Shown here: positions 58,501-60,304 of the stretch, piece by piece | Layout: the number at the start of each line of letters is the position of its first letter | Numbering within the stretch: position 1 is the stretch's first letter | From: Arion vulgaris | Lineage: Eukaryota; Mollusca; Gastropoda; Stylommatophora; Arionidae | Length of the DNA stretch: 64,000 bases | Assembly: GCA_020796225.1 (NCBI GenBank) | Contig: CM036753.1 | Span: 3,162,001 to 3,226,000, forward strand | Direction: 5' to 3' | Translations under genes and position numbers: made by a program | The notes under the pieces: generated by a model | Database searches by the model: none | Told to the model about the DNA's origin: nothing | Seen by the model: only the letters and a program-made list of their open reading frames with translations

Positions 58501-59646
58501 GCAGTAATACATTCCAATCAGATTTTTAATTCCAATTAATAGCCACAGTAAATTCATAGAGACATTTCACCCTGCATCATCATATTTGTTTTATTAGACC
58601 AATGGTGAGTCCAAAATCTTCACCAACCATTGTAAATCTGGTCATGAGAGTGTGAAGTTGGTCTTTTTTGTGTGTAACTAAATCAACATCATCTTCAAAC
58701 AGCATATCCCAAATATTACTTCCTTGTTCTTGCTTTTTGCTTTCAATAAGACTAGATAAAATAGTCTGTCTGGAGACCGAGTGTGTAAATAGACAGACAA
58801 CTTGAGTTGATGATCTGAAGATATAAGATATAATAGTCATGCACAATGCATACAACACTTGGCTAATCTCTTATACTTGATGTGTAGGTTCTTTAATATT
58901 TGTTTCATGTTATTGAGTGTATTTTAAAATCATATTTATTCTCTTCATGTTTTATGTTTTTTCAGCATCTGCTATTGTATGCACATGATATAAATTCAAT
59001 GTTTTACTTGTTCCAGTATTGCTCAATTAATTTGTTATGTGTAATTTTGATTTCTGACTTGTTGTGCTAATTATTATAGTTTATAGTTTCTCATGGAAAG
59101 ACAAAGATAATGAGAATTAACCAAGAAGCGACAATCTGATCTACGTGGATGAAATCTGACTTCAAGAGGTAGAATCATACACAAACTTGATCAGCGATGT
59201 AGATAAAGGAGATGGAACAGGTAGAGATGTCAAAATAAGGATACAGAAGACGAGGAGCTTTCATCGCGCTAGGAAATCTATGGAAGTCTTAAGAAATCAA
59301 ATCTAGAACCAAAATATTTAATTCCAATGTTAAAACAGTTCTGTTGTATGGATCAGAAATGAGGAAAACAACTAAAATAACAACGCATAAATTGCAAATA
59401 TTCATCAACTGGTGTCTGCGCAGAATAGAGGGACTGAGATGGTATGATAGTATCACAAAAGCTTTGTAGTCAAAATGTTGATTTTGTCTTTTGTCATACT
59501 TTGTCAAGTTACCTTGTATCATGTTTTATTCATCAACATTGTGTATCTCTTTATTTCTCTAGACCCTGGCTAAGGTGATAGCTACAGTTGTCAGATTTTC
59601 AGACGAACAGACCAGAAATGTTGTGGCTAGATCTGATGCAAAATTG
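8025..59646 (+). CDS. GOLGA4: Golgin-245 (GOLGA4) orthologue, 23 exons recognised; 3' end not resolved
   Basis: Exons join in phase into about 2,640 residues; the human protein is about 2,230. The order is a basic N-terminus MFKNLKKKLEQG, a Ser-rich linker (exons 2-3), a continuous Glu/Lys/Gln-rich coiled coil (exons 3-20), and a GRIP domain (exons 21-23: PTEFE, YLKNILYEYMMGKETK, TLAKVIATVVRFSDEQTRN). The family tethers endosome-derived carriers at the trans-Golgi. The GRIP domain binds Arl1-GTP through a conserved Tyr (first codon of exon 22), and the extreme N-terminus recruits TBC1D23. The EYMMGKETK block fits golgin-245 rather than golgin-97. Frame breaks in exons 2 and 16 and a phase gap between exons 20 and 21 are described separately. 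Introns are loaded with TEs and minisatellites. Confidence 0.9.
8280..8480 (-). mobile_element. LINE C-terminal fragment, reversed
   Basis: The minus frame reads MDQDVTDDLNCEHDGCGG and then DDREVLDDCWGGKVHL, resembling the WIQDVTDDLN...DRELFRRVVWGAKFH tail of a LINE also seen at 8815-9085 and 60940-61200. It lies in GOLGA4 intron 1. Confidence 0.55.
8815..9085 (+). mobile_element. LINE C-terminal fragment (RRRRPRR-DVTDDL tail)
   Basis: Broken frames contain pieces of the LINE C-terminus: text for KKRKIEVF, then ggcaaagagaagaagaagac, then gatgtaactgatgatttgag, and a tail tctgcccaggaca shared with 60940-61200. Confidence 0.55.
9540..9660 (+). mobile_element. SINE family D fragment
   Basis: Shares acctccgaagatgga, ggctcgcctgtacggc and agtcagaagtgccatac with the copy at 54575-54705. 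No promoter boxes are visible in the shared part. Confidence 0.45.
9871..10090 (+). CDS. GOLGA4: GOLGA4 exon 2, with a one-base frame break
   Basis: Acceptor attgttag (to 9870) and donor gtaaat at 10091. It reads GDDSFERSGSSESIGRPRLK in frame 1. That frame meets a TGA, while the frame offset by one base reads on as SQTSDVGHNFNTPVITIGQK and GQLVDIPLSEGMDSTRYE to the donor. The length of 220 nt does not fit the phase 0 of both neighbours; 219 would. Removing one A from the A5 run at 9941-9945 restores frame and phase. The Ser-rich composition matches the family's N-terminal linker. Confidence 0.75.
10416..11636. repeat. 175-bp tandem array, seven copies
   Basis: Seven head-to-tail units with near identity, each holding the palindrome gcatctatagatgc and the segment caccatggacatctgcatg. 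The same 70-codon frame reopens every 175 bases but ends at the same point in each unit, so it is a by-product of the repeat. The unit at about 11130-11300 differs by many one-base gains and losses. Located in GOLGA4 intron 2. Confidence 0.9.
11843..12090 (+). mobile_element. SINE-like family A copy
   Basis: Nearly full copy with the conserved core gcatgtcgtaagaggccact and a GAA-rich 3' end (gcaaagaagaaga). Flanked by the short direct repeat atcaagt (11836-11842 and 12092-12098), a probable target duplication. Confidence 0.7.
12248..12330 (+). mobile_element. LINE tail fragment
   Basis: gttgaggcggagatcagagc and the following text to cctcatataactgata match the LINE tail at 26870-26945 and, reversed, 42345-42425. 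Confidence 0.55.
12331..12994. other. GOLGA4 intron 2 sequence, nothing recognised
   Basis: No repeat copy elsewhere in the window, no coding signal and no promoter-like structure was seen in this stretch before the piggyBac end. Confidence 0.4.
12999..14324 (-). mobile_element. piggyBac-type DNA transposon, internally deleted
   Basis: The left end has TTAA (12995-12998) followed by CCCTTTGGACCC, the classic piggyBac target and terminus. The right end near 14311 (gggtccagagactaaa) is a decayed inverse of it. The transposase remnant lies between, on the minus strand. The roughly 1.3-kb length is well under that of autonomous elements, and about half the transposase is missing. Confidence 0.75.
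13356..14239 (-). pseudogene. piggyBac transposase remnant (DDE_Tnp_1_7)
   Basis: The likely start is MAANYGDDSDSSD near 14239, an acidic N-terminus. PFDYFSLIVNEDFYQLAVDQ, MYWSKDDRLNQVGVSKCM and RFAKISQYFHLND follow. A frame change with loss of sequence at about 13661 leads to RDISVDEAMIPYTGRLNFKQ and GKPNPWGIKVWCAADS, then the frame ends after SPGKRVWV. These are piggyBac catalytic-domain blocks; the last catalytic region and the Cys-rich C-terminus are absent. Inactive. Confidence 0.85.
14575..14860 (+). mobile_element. SINE family C copy
   Basis: The head has a B box (gtgggttcaaatcc near 14660). The body contains ctcggcagatggcatgtcat and ends near caatccttcacctttggac. It matches copies at 53503-53880 and 60305-60555. 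The two antiparallel ORFs through it are noise. Confidence 0.65.
15190..15475 (+). mobile_element. SINE-like family B copy
   Basis: Contains the core ggcatgttgtaaggggtaag, the segment agctaccctagtaaataaaa and a GAA-rich end (gaagatgaagaagaagg). Diverged relative to 28673-28931. Confidence 0.65.
15490..16135. other. GOLGA4 intron 2, nothing recognised
   Basis: Holds a short TA-rich run at 15562-15588 and otherwise unremarkable AT-rich sequence. Confidence 0.4.
16140..16880 (+). mobile_element. LINE 3' end (VRQNRI-tail family)
   Basis: Begins near atcaatgaaatccaacatag, carries the ggacaaatggcaccaatttt block and ends with the tail coding PDAVRQNRIGEKKE (about 16830-16875). Multiple stops. It is parallel to 62920-63440 (+) and 985-1990 (-). 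Confidence 0.6.
16968..17225 (+). mobile_element. SINE-like family A, best full copy
   Basis: Runs from cgcccgagtgattaccgggg through gcatgtcgtaagaggcgact to a GAA-rich tail. It is flanked by a 9-bp target duplication, GATAAAATA at 16959-16967 and 17226-17234. Length is about 258 bp. Confidence 0.8.
17471..17596. repeat. Minisatellite, about 35 bp x 4
   Basis: Units of the form tcataaatttgtgttgtatg end only a few bases before the exon 3 acceptor, so the array forms the polypyrimidine and branch-point region of that splice site. Confidence 0.8.
17604..17867 (+). CDS. GOLGA4: GOLGA4 exon 3, Ser-rich linker and coiled-coil start
   Basis: 88 codons, phase 0 to 0, acceptor atttcag, donor gtatgt. 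The first half is Arg/Ser-rich (RRSRTSSISSMTSD), likely disordered and a phosphorylation target. The end (EDLYSFVKRFERRAFKYKSK) begins the conserved N-terminal coil of golgin-245. Confidence 0.88.
17995..18055 (+). mobile_element. SINE family F head fragment
   Basis: gacatagaggttatgtgctc and cacctctcattcgaaag match the tRNA-like head of the full copy at 23290-23725 (-). Confidence 0.45.
18160..18530 (-). mobile_element. LINE C-terminal tail, reversed
   Basis: Close relative of 2705-3095: NYILQNCPQYADLKRKRWP and KLYGMADNLRQTAFIRVSE on the minus strand. Confidence 0.7.
18592..18652. repeat. Short minisatellite, 18-21 bp x 3
   Basis: gtagtcagtcgttgagttgt repeated with small length changes, just before exon 4. 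Confidence 0.7.
18683..18730 (+). CDS. GOLGA4: GOLGA4 exon 4 (16 codons)
   Basis: LATAYKDMMQEREKLK, bounded by the acceptor tttctgacag and the donor gtagtg, phase 0. It corresponds to the LVTAYQ-like block of vertebrate golgin-245. The exon is short and found by homology and phase. Confidence 0.85.
19005..19248 (-). mobile_element. SINE-like family A copy, reversed
   Basis: Starts with the reversed GAA tail (cttcttctttgcg) and ends in the reversed family start. A perfect 12-bp target duplication, GAGAATACCGTT, flanks it at 18993-19004 and 19249-19260. Confidence 0.8.
19534..19590. repeat. (TA)n microsatellite
   Basis: Uninterrupted TA dinucleotide run in GOLGA4 intron 4. Confidence 0.95.
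19600..20435. other. GOLGA4 intron 4, nothing recognised
   Basis: Some short open frames on both strands, no family resemblance and no in-phase exon. Confidence 0.4.
20440..20510 (-). mobile_element. tRNA-like SINE head, reversed
   Basis: The minus strand has an A-box-like tggcttagtagtg and a B box (ctggttcgaactgc) about 40 bases apart. No copy elsewhere in the window. Confidence 0.4.
20626..20781 (+). CDS. GOLGA4: GOLGA4 exon 5
   Basis: 52 codons, phase 0, acceptor catgaacacag, donor gtttgg. It includes RAFRRMSEMREQIQLDQLAK and DEKDEYMKVLQMQ, the best-conserved stretch of the N-terminal coil. Confidence 0.9.
20856..20972. repeat. Minisatellite, about 24 bp x 4-5
   Basis: Units like aggtatttgacctaggtagt fill most of the intron between exons 5 and 6. 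Confidence 0.8.
21026..21181 (+). CDS. GOLGA4: GOLGA4 exon 6
   Basis: 52 codons, phase 0. VRLLKDGNEIPEELQEKLAS continues the coil, followed by an Ala/Pro/Gly-rich break (AEAAPPTAGGDNKG) and the return to coil (NQEIELLKSK). Donor gtagaa. Confidence 0.88.
21420..21720 (-). mobile_element. LINE C-terminal fragment, reversed
   Basis: The minus strand, allowing stops and shifts, reads like KWFGHLTRMPW, then RATLNKYNGYRARGRPHKRW and NSLNEMNNSLQSALEQAHTR, a LINE C-terminus related to 62920-63440. Confidence 0.6.
21930..22395 (+). mobile_element. LINE RNase H / tail fragment
   Basis: Reads YYQLSRRDQTAILCLRTDHN, then after a stop KIGTNDLCPCG, CPQYADLRRKRWPTYTSVQD and LRQMAVFIRES, ending in a GAA run. 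It is the forward counterpart of 2705-3095. Confidence 0.7.
22569..22691 (+). CDS. GOLGA4: GOLGA4 exon 7
   Basis: 41 codons, phase 0, acceptor ctcctttaag, donor gtaacc. GLLQKCKETITSYKEKVSQL matches the family's LLKRCKETI block, a strong identity marker. It is too short for a 60-codon ORF filter. Confidence 0.9.
22770..23040. other. GOLGA4 intron 7, SINE-G-like debris
   Basis: tcagcctcctttacttct around 22930 resembles the reversed family G body (cagctgcctttacttcc at 25220). The rest is unassigned. Confidence 0.35.
23114..23239 (+). CDS. GOLGA4: GOLGA4 exon 8
   Basis: 42 codons, phase 0, acceptor ttttccttag, donor gttgtt. QIQEARKVIGQLESDREIQV aligns with the vertebrate block RDAKNLIEQLEQDK. 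The donor is weaker than its neighbours. Confidence 0.85.
23290..23725 (-). mobile_element. SINE family F, full copy, reversed
   Basis: Reading the minus strand: a tRNA-like head (A-box-like gtggtgtagaggttagatgc, B box cagttcgatccc), a middle with tgtaaaacaacccttggcag, then the 3' half with accatcttctaaatgacatt ending near gatgatggtcctatcaatca. Partial copies sit at 4530-4700, 17995-18055, 54950-55690 and 58165-58460. Confidence 0.7.
23745..23860 (-). mobile_element. LINE tail fragment, reversed
   Basis: atcatcatcataacactctg and the segment to tgttctgtgttgattaatta parallel the reversed LINE tail at 42360-42480. Confidence 0.5.
24180..24355. repeat. Degenerate minisatellite, about 30 bp x 5-6
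   Basis: Units around tttagtgcagagtagac with ggattatac, diverged from each other. Spacing varies between units. Confidence 0.65.
24370..24930. other. GOLGA4 intron 8, nothing recognised
   Basis: AT-rich, with no repeat partner in the window and no coding signal. Confidence 0.4.
24935..25088. repeat. Minisatellite, about 33 bp x 4-5
   Basis: Units of acacatttgacaagtctatt with tatagtacaagtt. Confidence 0.8.
25130..25375 (-). mobile_element. SINE family G copy, reversed
   Basis: Reverse of the element at 6033-6362: atacctcgaggtat, gtatttttcattgactgtcg and a reversed B box (gcagaattgaacctgg). Confidence 0.65.
25560..26060 (+). mobile_element. LINE RNase H and tail fragment
   Basis: KLTWIYCPRHTSVCSNERED then RLALIVGKL is an RNase H end. 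Frame changes follow, then HLWVCPECCDVSSIANY, the Cys-containing tail of the same LINE lineage as 42300-42780 (-). Confidence 0.65.
26140..26945 (+). mobile_element. LINE RNase H fragments, second copy
   Basis: Near 26195 the text encodes VVLVPGHAGVK; near 26580 ALCERADRLPGLVTISEGAT and SLTRLREMSVNIGAA, then WTLLDLLRRRSEHL. These match the reversed LINE at 42300-42780. Several stops. Confidence 0.65.
26945..27065 (+). mobile_element. SINE family C, 3' fragment
   Basis: acaacactctctgcagatga and ttaatccttcagctttaaac match the family C body. Confidence 0.6.
27199..27337 (+). CDS. GOLGA4: GOLGA4 exon 9
   Basis: 139 nt, phase 0 to 1, acceptor tataatacag, donor gtaagt. FHEDFLKKDAELEQIKVQHM continues exon 8 without a gap. 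The final A is completed by exon 10 to make Asn. Confidence 0.88.
27400..28012. repeat. Minisatellite, about 90 bp x 4, split by a SINE-like insertion
   Basis: Units with gatatcataaatatttattt and aatagcaaatctatagtt. The second is interrupted by a family A copy. An uninterrupted unit at 27970-27995 shows the empty site. Confidence 0.85.
27559..27806 (-). mobile_element. SINE-like family A copy with target duplication
   Basis: Full reversed copy, T-rich start (cttcttcttctttgcg). Perfect 12-bp duplication TATAGTTGAATT at 27547-27558 and 27807-27818. Confidence 0.85.
28060..28200 (-). mobile_element. LINE tail fragment, reversed
   Basis: The reverse of the 25860-25990 tail: tgggcagacccataggtgct and tggttaaacacactcg. 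Confidence 0.6.
28201..28660. other. GOLGA4 intron 9, nothing recognised
   Basis: A pair of overlapping open frames around 28200-28400 has no family resemblance. Confidence 0.35.
28673..28931 (+). mobile_element. SINE-like family B, best full copy
   Basis: Core gcatgtcgtaagagggcgac, agctaccctagtaaataaaa, tcacaaagagtgatttaaca and a GAA tail. 11-bp target duplication AAATGTTGCAT at 28662-28672 and 28932-28942. Confidence 0.8.
29014..29189 (+). CDS. GOLGA4: GOLGA4 exon 10
   Basis: 176 nt, phase 1 to 0, acceptor tttattttcag, donor gtaagt. QELLEKARGIMKQLKDDKQQ is typical coiled coil. Confidence 0.87.
29320..29620 (+). mobile_element. LINE C-terminal fragment
   Basis: Broken frames contain the KRKRRWRYVGHTLRRND-like block, then the text for ALKWEAKGPR and the tail around agaacggaatggataaatgg. 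Related to 44770-45010. Confidence 0.6.
29812..29931 (+). CDS. GOLGA4: GOLGA4 exon 11
   Basis: 40 codons, phase 0, acceptor ttaatttcag, donor gtaagc. Reads QEIEQNLTEKVQAAVEERDV. Coiled coil. Confidence 0.85.
29940..30620. other. GOLGA4 intron 11, nothing firm
   Basis: A loose repeat of gtgacc / cataatg phrases at 29975-30080, otherwise unassigned. Confidence 0.35.
30627..30850 (-). mobile_element. LINE reverse-transcriptase fragment, reversed
   Basis: VNDIDNFVYIDDNLITSGRI resembles the LINE block VDNFVYLGSNLTSSG downstream of the catalytic FADD. Short and frame-broken outside this stretch. Confidence 0.65.
30946..31134. repeat. Minisatellite, 38 bp x 5
   Basis: Units cagatatggtgtgtgtttcg with aacattgctgtaaaatta, nearly identical. 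Confidence 0.9.
31140..31290 (-). mobile_element. LINE tail fragment, reversed
   Basis: Diverged relative of 23745-23860 (gatctcctcccaaaac, ctacactgattaaccaaa). Confidence 0.4.
31493..31663 (+). CDS. GOLGA4: GOLGA4 exon 12
   Basis: 57 codons, phase 0, acceptor cattcttaag, donor gtaagt. EINQKLKAKDEEIIRVAEER resembles the family's KEKELARKEQEL region. Coiled coil. Confidence 0.86.
31664..32395. other. GOLGA4 intron 12, nothing recognised
   Basis: AT-rich, with no internal repeat and no coding signal up to the minisatellite that follows. Confidence 0.4.
32400..32530. repeat. Minisatellite, about 31 bp x 4
   Basis: Units of ttgtcagacaacttttctag and ctagtcactga. Confidence 0.85.
32643..32903 (+). 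CDS. GOLGA4: GOLGA4 exon 13
   Basis: 87 codons, phase 0, acceptor aacctacag, donor gtttgt. QVSELREKLKEKEDEYSRLT and HAQELQTLVERQEQSLQ show regular heptads. Confidence 0.87.
33011..33385. repeat. Minisatellite, 41 bp x 9
   Basis: Units gaaattatccaattgaaatt with gacactgagtaaatatgtca; one unit lacks an internal gaaatt. Confidence 0.9.
33627..33827 (+). CDS. GOLGA4: GOLGA4 exon 14
   Basis: 67 codons, phase 0, acceptor gatctcacag, donor gttaga. MESSYKTQMENLKEKMEILL resembles the family block around QYQTEMEKLREK. The donor is slightly off consensus. Confidence 0.86.
34320..35260. mobile_element. Penelope-like element terminal repeats, partly inverted
   Basis: At least four copies of the segment around ttgcttgataaaggcctttt. 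The first (34370-34523) is reversed; the others are forward, so the cluster forms an inverted repeat centred at 34524. The 34810-34860 part encodes ISLYGTLRPHGLN, the end of the Penelope GIY-YIG ORF, as at the start of the window. The reading frames across it are artefacts. Confidence 0.75.
35472..35633 (+). CDS. GOLGA4: GOLGA4 exon 15
   Basis: 54 codons, phase 0, acceptor actgtcttcag, donor gtgaca. Begins ELYAAINGKGDENETLRRTI and ends QQETSRLREQ. Coiled coil. Confidence 0.86.
36005..36300 (+). mobile_element. SINE family G copy, diverged
   Basis: A B box (gaggttccaggttcaaaatc near 36040) and the family body with gatgttaatcacgtcagctg. Confidence 0.55.
36301..37010. other. GOLGA4 intron 15, nothing recognised
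   Basis: No repeat partner and no coding signal before the giant exon. Confidence 0.4.
37022..41817 (+). CDS. GOLGA4: GOLGA4 exon 16, giant coiled-coil exon with a frame break at 38843
   Basis: About 4.8 kb and 1,598 codons, acceptor atttccttacag, donor gtaagt at 41818. It is open from 37022 to near 38840 in one frame and from there to 41817 in another. At 38842-38844 the text aag-g-cag breaks a coil that resumes as QLEEVVEKHREESQEK. A parallel sequence 200 bases on (LVEQLEAVIEKHSVEAQEK) shows no break. The raw length is wrong for entry phase 0 and exit phase 1, and becomes right with one base fewer or two more. An 87-bp coding repeat lies at 40710-41087. Family landmarks include VTEYKRKAETYISQVKKQLL and VKMLLKEMNSHMAGKDREFE near the end. 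The length makes it the central rod of the tether. Confidence 0.9.
40710..41087 (+). repeat. 87-bp coding repeat, four full copies and a partial fifth
   Basis: Copies start at 40710, 40797, 40884, 40971 and 41058 and encode QDYETRLNEISQTYAAELAE plus SKSSNEQIK, 29 residues. Copies 2 and 3 are identical in DNA, a sign of recent unequal exchange. 29 residues is four heptads plus one residue. Confidence 0.95.
42160..42295. repeat. Degenerate tandem repeat, about 55-60 bp x 3
   Basis: Units with ttttccaggcagactgtgat and attctgcaaaggatat. Confidence 0.7.
42300..43200 (-). mobile_element. LINE RNase H/tail fragment carrying an expanded minisatellite
   Basis: The minus strand encodes ITFIFVPGHAGVRGNERADR and LAGLATISEELPW (RNase H), then MGVNIGEARKEQHTKYARRL, then SEHLWTCPECYDDSPHITDN with a Cys/His tail knuckle. 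Upstream of the RNase H block the frame enters the 39-bp array at 42776-43197. Broken but among the better kept LINE pieces here. Confidence 0.75.
42776..43197. repeat. 39-bp minisatellite, about 11 copies
   Basis: Units gagagaccatacagtaatcc with tacatcccaacatactgca or -gtca variants. The length is a multiple of 3, so several frames on both strands stay open; none is a believable protein. Confidence 0.93.
43201..43790. other. GOLGA4 intron 16, unassigned sequence
   Basis: 43430-43700 is less AT-rich than its surroundings and may be a TE end, but I recognise no family and find no second copy. Confidence 0.35.
43793..43978. repeat. 63-bp tandem repeat, 3 copies
   Basis: Units with agatcatccagagagaacac and catacattcacgtcaactat. 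Confidence 0.88.
44153..44283 (+). CDS. GOLGA4: GOLGA4 exon 17
   Basis: 131 nt, phase 1 to 0, acceptor cattcttcacag, donor gtagca. The split codon with exon 16 gives Glu (IVE-KSERCEQDL). EHQEDINELRKEISERDERI matches the vertebrate ESHQEETNQLLKKIAEKDD block. Confidence 0.88.
44350..44478. repeat. Degenerate tandem repeat, about 40 bp x 3-4
   Basis: Units containing attaggtcataggtcatg, just after exon 17. Confidence 0.75.
44602..44729 (+). CDS. GOLGA4: GOLGA4 exon 18
   Basis: 128 nt, phase 0 to 2, acceptor gacctaaacag, donor gtaagt. EMMLQNQASLAAYQRKESEM then a Thr/Ser/Gly-containing stretch. Conservation is weaker here, as in other golgins near the C-terminus. Confidence 0.8.
44770..45010 (+). 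mobile_element. LINE C-terminal fragment
   Basis: gaagatgtgttgggtatacc, then ccaaagcaggcattgaagtg and gaactcaattccatgg parallel 29400-29600. Frame-broken. Confidence 0.6.
45190..45432. repeat. 19-bp minisatellite, about 13 copies
   Basis: Units ttggtaacattgaataacg, ending about 40 bases before the exon 19 acceptor. Confidence 0.92.
45477..45633 (+). CDS. GOLGA4: GOLGA4 exon 19
   Basis: 157 nt, phase 2 to 0, acceptor taatctttcag, donor gtaatt. It is Pro/Asp-rich (VYKPVVTAPVRQTLDPNDPD), a non-coil spacer before the last coil (FALELQDLELHNIDLQ). Confidence 0.8.
45975..46165. repeat. About 70-bp tandem repeat, target of the DDE transposon
   Basis: Units of gttgtgggagagagatcttg, taatgactcaactaattata and aacatatctctgtgagcatt. 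The array is cut by the transposon at 46166-48369 and resumes at 48370-48440. Confidence 0.85.
46280..46642 (-). mobile_element. Retroposon nested in the DDE transposon
   Basis: Perfect 12-bp duplication CCCAACGATTTT at 46268-46279 and 46631-46642. A T-rich run at the left is the reversed poly(A) tail. A pol III B-box-like motif (gggttcgaatcc, 46552-46563) lies near the other end; it is nearly palindromic, so it cannot set the direction. Family not seen elsewhere in the window. Confidence 0.75.
46854..47951 (-). pseudogene. DD82E-type transposase, frame-broken
   Basis: Minus strand. An N-terminal piece (47951-47760, YFIRESNRGKLYWSISNPEQ) leads, after a frame change with apparent loss, into 47803-47213, then after a one-base break into 47216-46851. 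Catalytic blocks: YDIVYVDETWINAHHT (first Asp), CVIMDNASYHN (second Asp) and LPLYHSHLNPIELIWAKVKG (Glu). About 83 residues separate the second Asp from Glu, far more than the 34-41 of Tc1/mariner. The 47213 break lies at a T5 run where one more T would restore GFLKPELLS. Confidence 0.85.
48621..48690 (+). mobile_element. LINE 3'-end scrap (VRQNRI-tail family)
   Basis: cttgtcctgacgctgtgaga and the adenine/guanine-rich end match the termini at 16820-16880 and 985-1270 (-). Confidence 0.55.
48845..48912 (+). CDS. GOLGA4: GOLGA4 exon 20
   Basis: 68 nt, acceptor gtttctgcag, donor gtaagg at 48913. AQVSHLNGELSHYKVRERDL then LEG. It enters in phase 0 and leaves in phase 2, but exon 21 needs phase 0. 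A missing microexon or an indel is implied. Confidence 0.75.
48985..49560. repeat. 20-21-bp minisatellite, about 25-28 copies
   Basis: Units gtgctgacatctaggtccc(ct), degenerating toward the right (gctgacattgaggtcccc). Begins about 75 bases after exon 20. Confidence 0.92.
49700..50125. other. GOLGA4 intron 20, LINE tail debris
   Basis: Around 49800 and 49975 the text (cgcttatgggtctac; cttctggagaagactgaaca) resembles the LINE tail of 25910-25990. Heavily decayed. Confidence 0.4.
50130..50395 (+). mobile_element. SINE-like family B copy
   Basis: Core gcatgccgtaagaggcgact, agctaccctagtaaataaaa, tcacaagagtgattaacaag and a GAA tail. It directly precedes the 72-bp satellite. No clean target duplication found. 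Confidence 0.75.
50428..52876. repeat. 72-bp satellite, about 34 copies
   Basis: Unit aattaagaatgtcactagtt, catacagatataacttcata, attatattatataacacagt, gatactgcacac. Variants are cac/cag before agtgat, gtc/gta/atc before actag, and attata/attgta. One unit (near 51300) lacks one base. Because 72 is a multiple of 3, frames of several hundred codons stay open on both strands; they are not genes. Confidence 0.97.
53092..53247. repeat. 29-bp minisatellite, about 5-6 copies
   Basis: Units tgtttacctgggtgcacaac with tatgtgaac, ending about 60 bases before the exon 21 acceptor. Confidence 0.88.
53311..53433 (+). CDS. GOLGA4: GOLGA4 exon 21, GRIP domain start, GC donor
   Basis: 41 codons, acceptor gatcttacag. 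Ends in IFREPTEFE, the conserved lead into GRIP. The donor is GAG|gcaagt, a GC-AG intron: no GT nearby keeps the frame with exon 22, and the rest of the site is perfect consensus. Confidence 0.86.
53503..53880 (+). mobile_element. SINE family C copy
   Basis: Degenerate tRNA-like head (gggttgtgggctcaatctc), body with ctctgcagatggtatgccat, end at caatccttcagctttaggc. Confidence 0.65.
53881..54360 (+). mobile_element. LINE tail and C-terminal scraps
   Basis: 53925-54020 (caacatctgctggaggagac) resembles the LINE tail of 25915-25990. 54190-54260 encodes a GRPRRRWIDNIKTT-like LINE C-terminus followed by stops. Confidence 0.5.
54575..54705 (+). mobile_element. SINE family D fragment
   Basis: Shares acctctgaagttgga and gtcagaggtgccatac with 9540-9660. 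Confidence 0.45.
54868..54915 (+). CDS. GOLGA4: GOLGA4 exon 22, GRIP core
   Basis: 16 codons, YLKNILYEYMMGKETK, acceptor gatatttcag, donor gtaagc, phase 0. The first codon is the GRIP Tyr known to contact Arl1. This block separates golgin-245 from the other GRIP golgins. Confidence 0.92.
54950..55690 (-). mobile_element. SINE family F copy split by a LINE tail
   Basis: Family F head at 55690-55478 and 3' half at 55220-54950 (reversed), separated by 55225-55475. That segment matches the reversed LINE tail of 42350-42580 (cccgcttcaacaaatccagc; tgttgattaatcaatctttt). Confidence 0.65.
55780..56165 (+). mobile_element. Two tandem LINE 3' ends
   Basis: Two related segments, 55790-55970 and 55980-56165, each go from an agagatag-rich block with gttgatc to a closing gatgatgatg run after cacctgatgatg or tacctgatgatg. 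Such tails are common for RTE-like LINEs. Confidence 0.5.
56243..56501. mobile_element. Mariner-like MITE, 259 bp
   Basis: Inverted repeats CAGGGTGTTCAA and its complement, with imperfect pairing over about 27 bp including GCAGCCC. TA is duplicated at 56241-56242 and 56502-56503. No transposase inside. Confidence 0.85.
56510..56905. other. GOLGA4 intron 22, nothing recognised
   Basis: AT-rich, with no repeat partner or coding signal. Confidence 0.4.
56919..57168 (-). mobile_element. SINE-like family B copy, reversed
   Basis: Contains the reversed core (agccgcctcttatgacata) and ttttatttactagggtagct. Flanked by AGGATTAAGTGT (56907-56918) and AGGATTAAATGT (57169-57180), a 12-bp duplication with one mismatch. 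Confidence 0.78.
57175..57320. repeat. 72-bp duplication, two copies
   Basis: aaatgtgagttgttgctttt starts both units. Unrelated in sequence to the 72-bp satellite. Confidence 0.88.
57449..58080 (-). mobile_element. LINE C-terminal fragment, reversed
   Basis: FRISWNSRVTNNRVFKYVG resembles the LINE block RISWTDxVTNxEVLxRVG after the reverse transcriptase. The 132-codon frame also has SATVKKISYRELTPGKRTVG. The upstream part (57838-58077) is open but unrecognised. Confidence 0.55.
58165..58460 (+). mobile_element. SINE family F, 5'-truncated copy
   Basis: taaaacgtaggttgagcaca, then atcaagaagagcaggctgga, then the 3' half accatcttctaaattacatt to gatgatggtcctatcaatc. Confidence 0.65.
58580..58860 (-). 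mobile_element. LINE reverse-transcriptase fragment, reversed
   Basis: WDMLFEDDVDLVTHKKDQLH then MTRFTMVGEDFGLTI matches the catalytic FADD region of LINE RT and the following helix. The usual A/Y-DD is here E-DD, a decayed site. Confidence 0.75.
59090..59480 (+). mobile_element. LINE reverse-transcriptase C-terminal fragment
   Basis: Pieces KTKIMRINQEATI, IFNSNVKTVLLYGSEMRKTT and KLQIFINWCLRRIEG are the classic post-catalytic LINE segment. Several stops. It lies just upstream of GOLGA4 exon 23. Confidence 0.78.
59563..59646 (+). CDS. GOLGA4: GOLGA4 exon 23, GRIP second half
   Basis: 28 codons, TLAKVIATVVRFSDEQTRNV then VARSDAKL, acceptor ttatttctctag, donor gtcagt, phase 0. It completes the GRIP helices. 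Only the short C-terminal tail is left to find. Confidence 0.9.
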
Positions 59647-59934
59647 GTCAGTACCAGTAGTCTCTACACTTTTTAAAAGATAGCATTTGATAAAGTGTTG
59701 TCATTCTCATTATCAAATCCATAATTAATACTATAACTGTAATCACATGATGTATAAAAAAAACATCAGAGTGATCAACTATAGGTTATTTACTCTCATA
59801 TTACTGCGGACAGACTCATGTGTACTCAGTCTCTCCTAGTAGGTAGTCATGGGTCTGCTCACAGACGGTTAATGTTGCTTACTGGTTAATGTAAAATAAG
59901 TTATGTACAGAACTTGTTAACTTGTAATATATTG

Positions 59935-60065
59935 GGGGATACAGTGTTAGGTTCATATTATTCTTTTCTCAATGCCACACGATGTGAGATGTGATCAACA
60001 TTAGATTGGCTGCCTTTACTTCCAGTGTTTCTCTGATACTCAATTGAGGCTGAGTTGACCTAAGA
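59935..60065 (-). mobile_element. SINE family G, diverged fragment
   Basis: gatcaacattagattggctg and cctttacttccagtg follow the reversed family G body at 25200-25240. Confidence 0.4.
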
Positions 60066-60304
60066 GCTGTTCACATTTAGAAAAATTCCATCCAACTGGA
60101 GACCTTGGAGACCAAACTTAGACTCCAATGTCTTGCGGTGATAGGATATACAAGAACATTGTCATGAAGTCTATATAATTTCCTCCACTGAAGAAGAAAC
60201 ATTTCAGCTTTAACAAGCATGGATACCCAGAAATGGAAAGAAGACATATACAAGTTATACTGTTAATGACTATGCTCAGATAAATATTACATCTAATGAA
60301 ATAG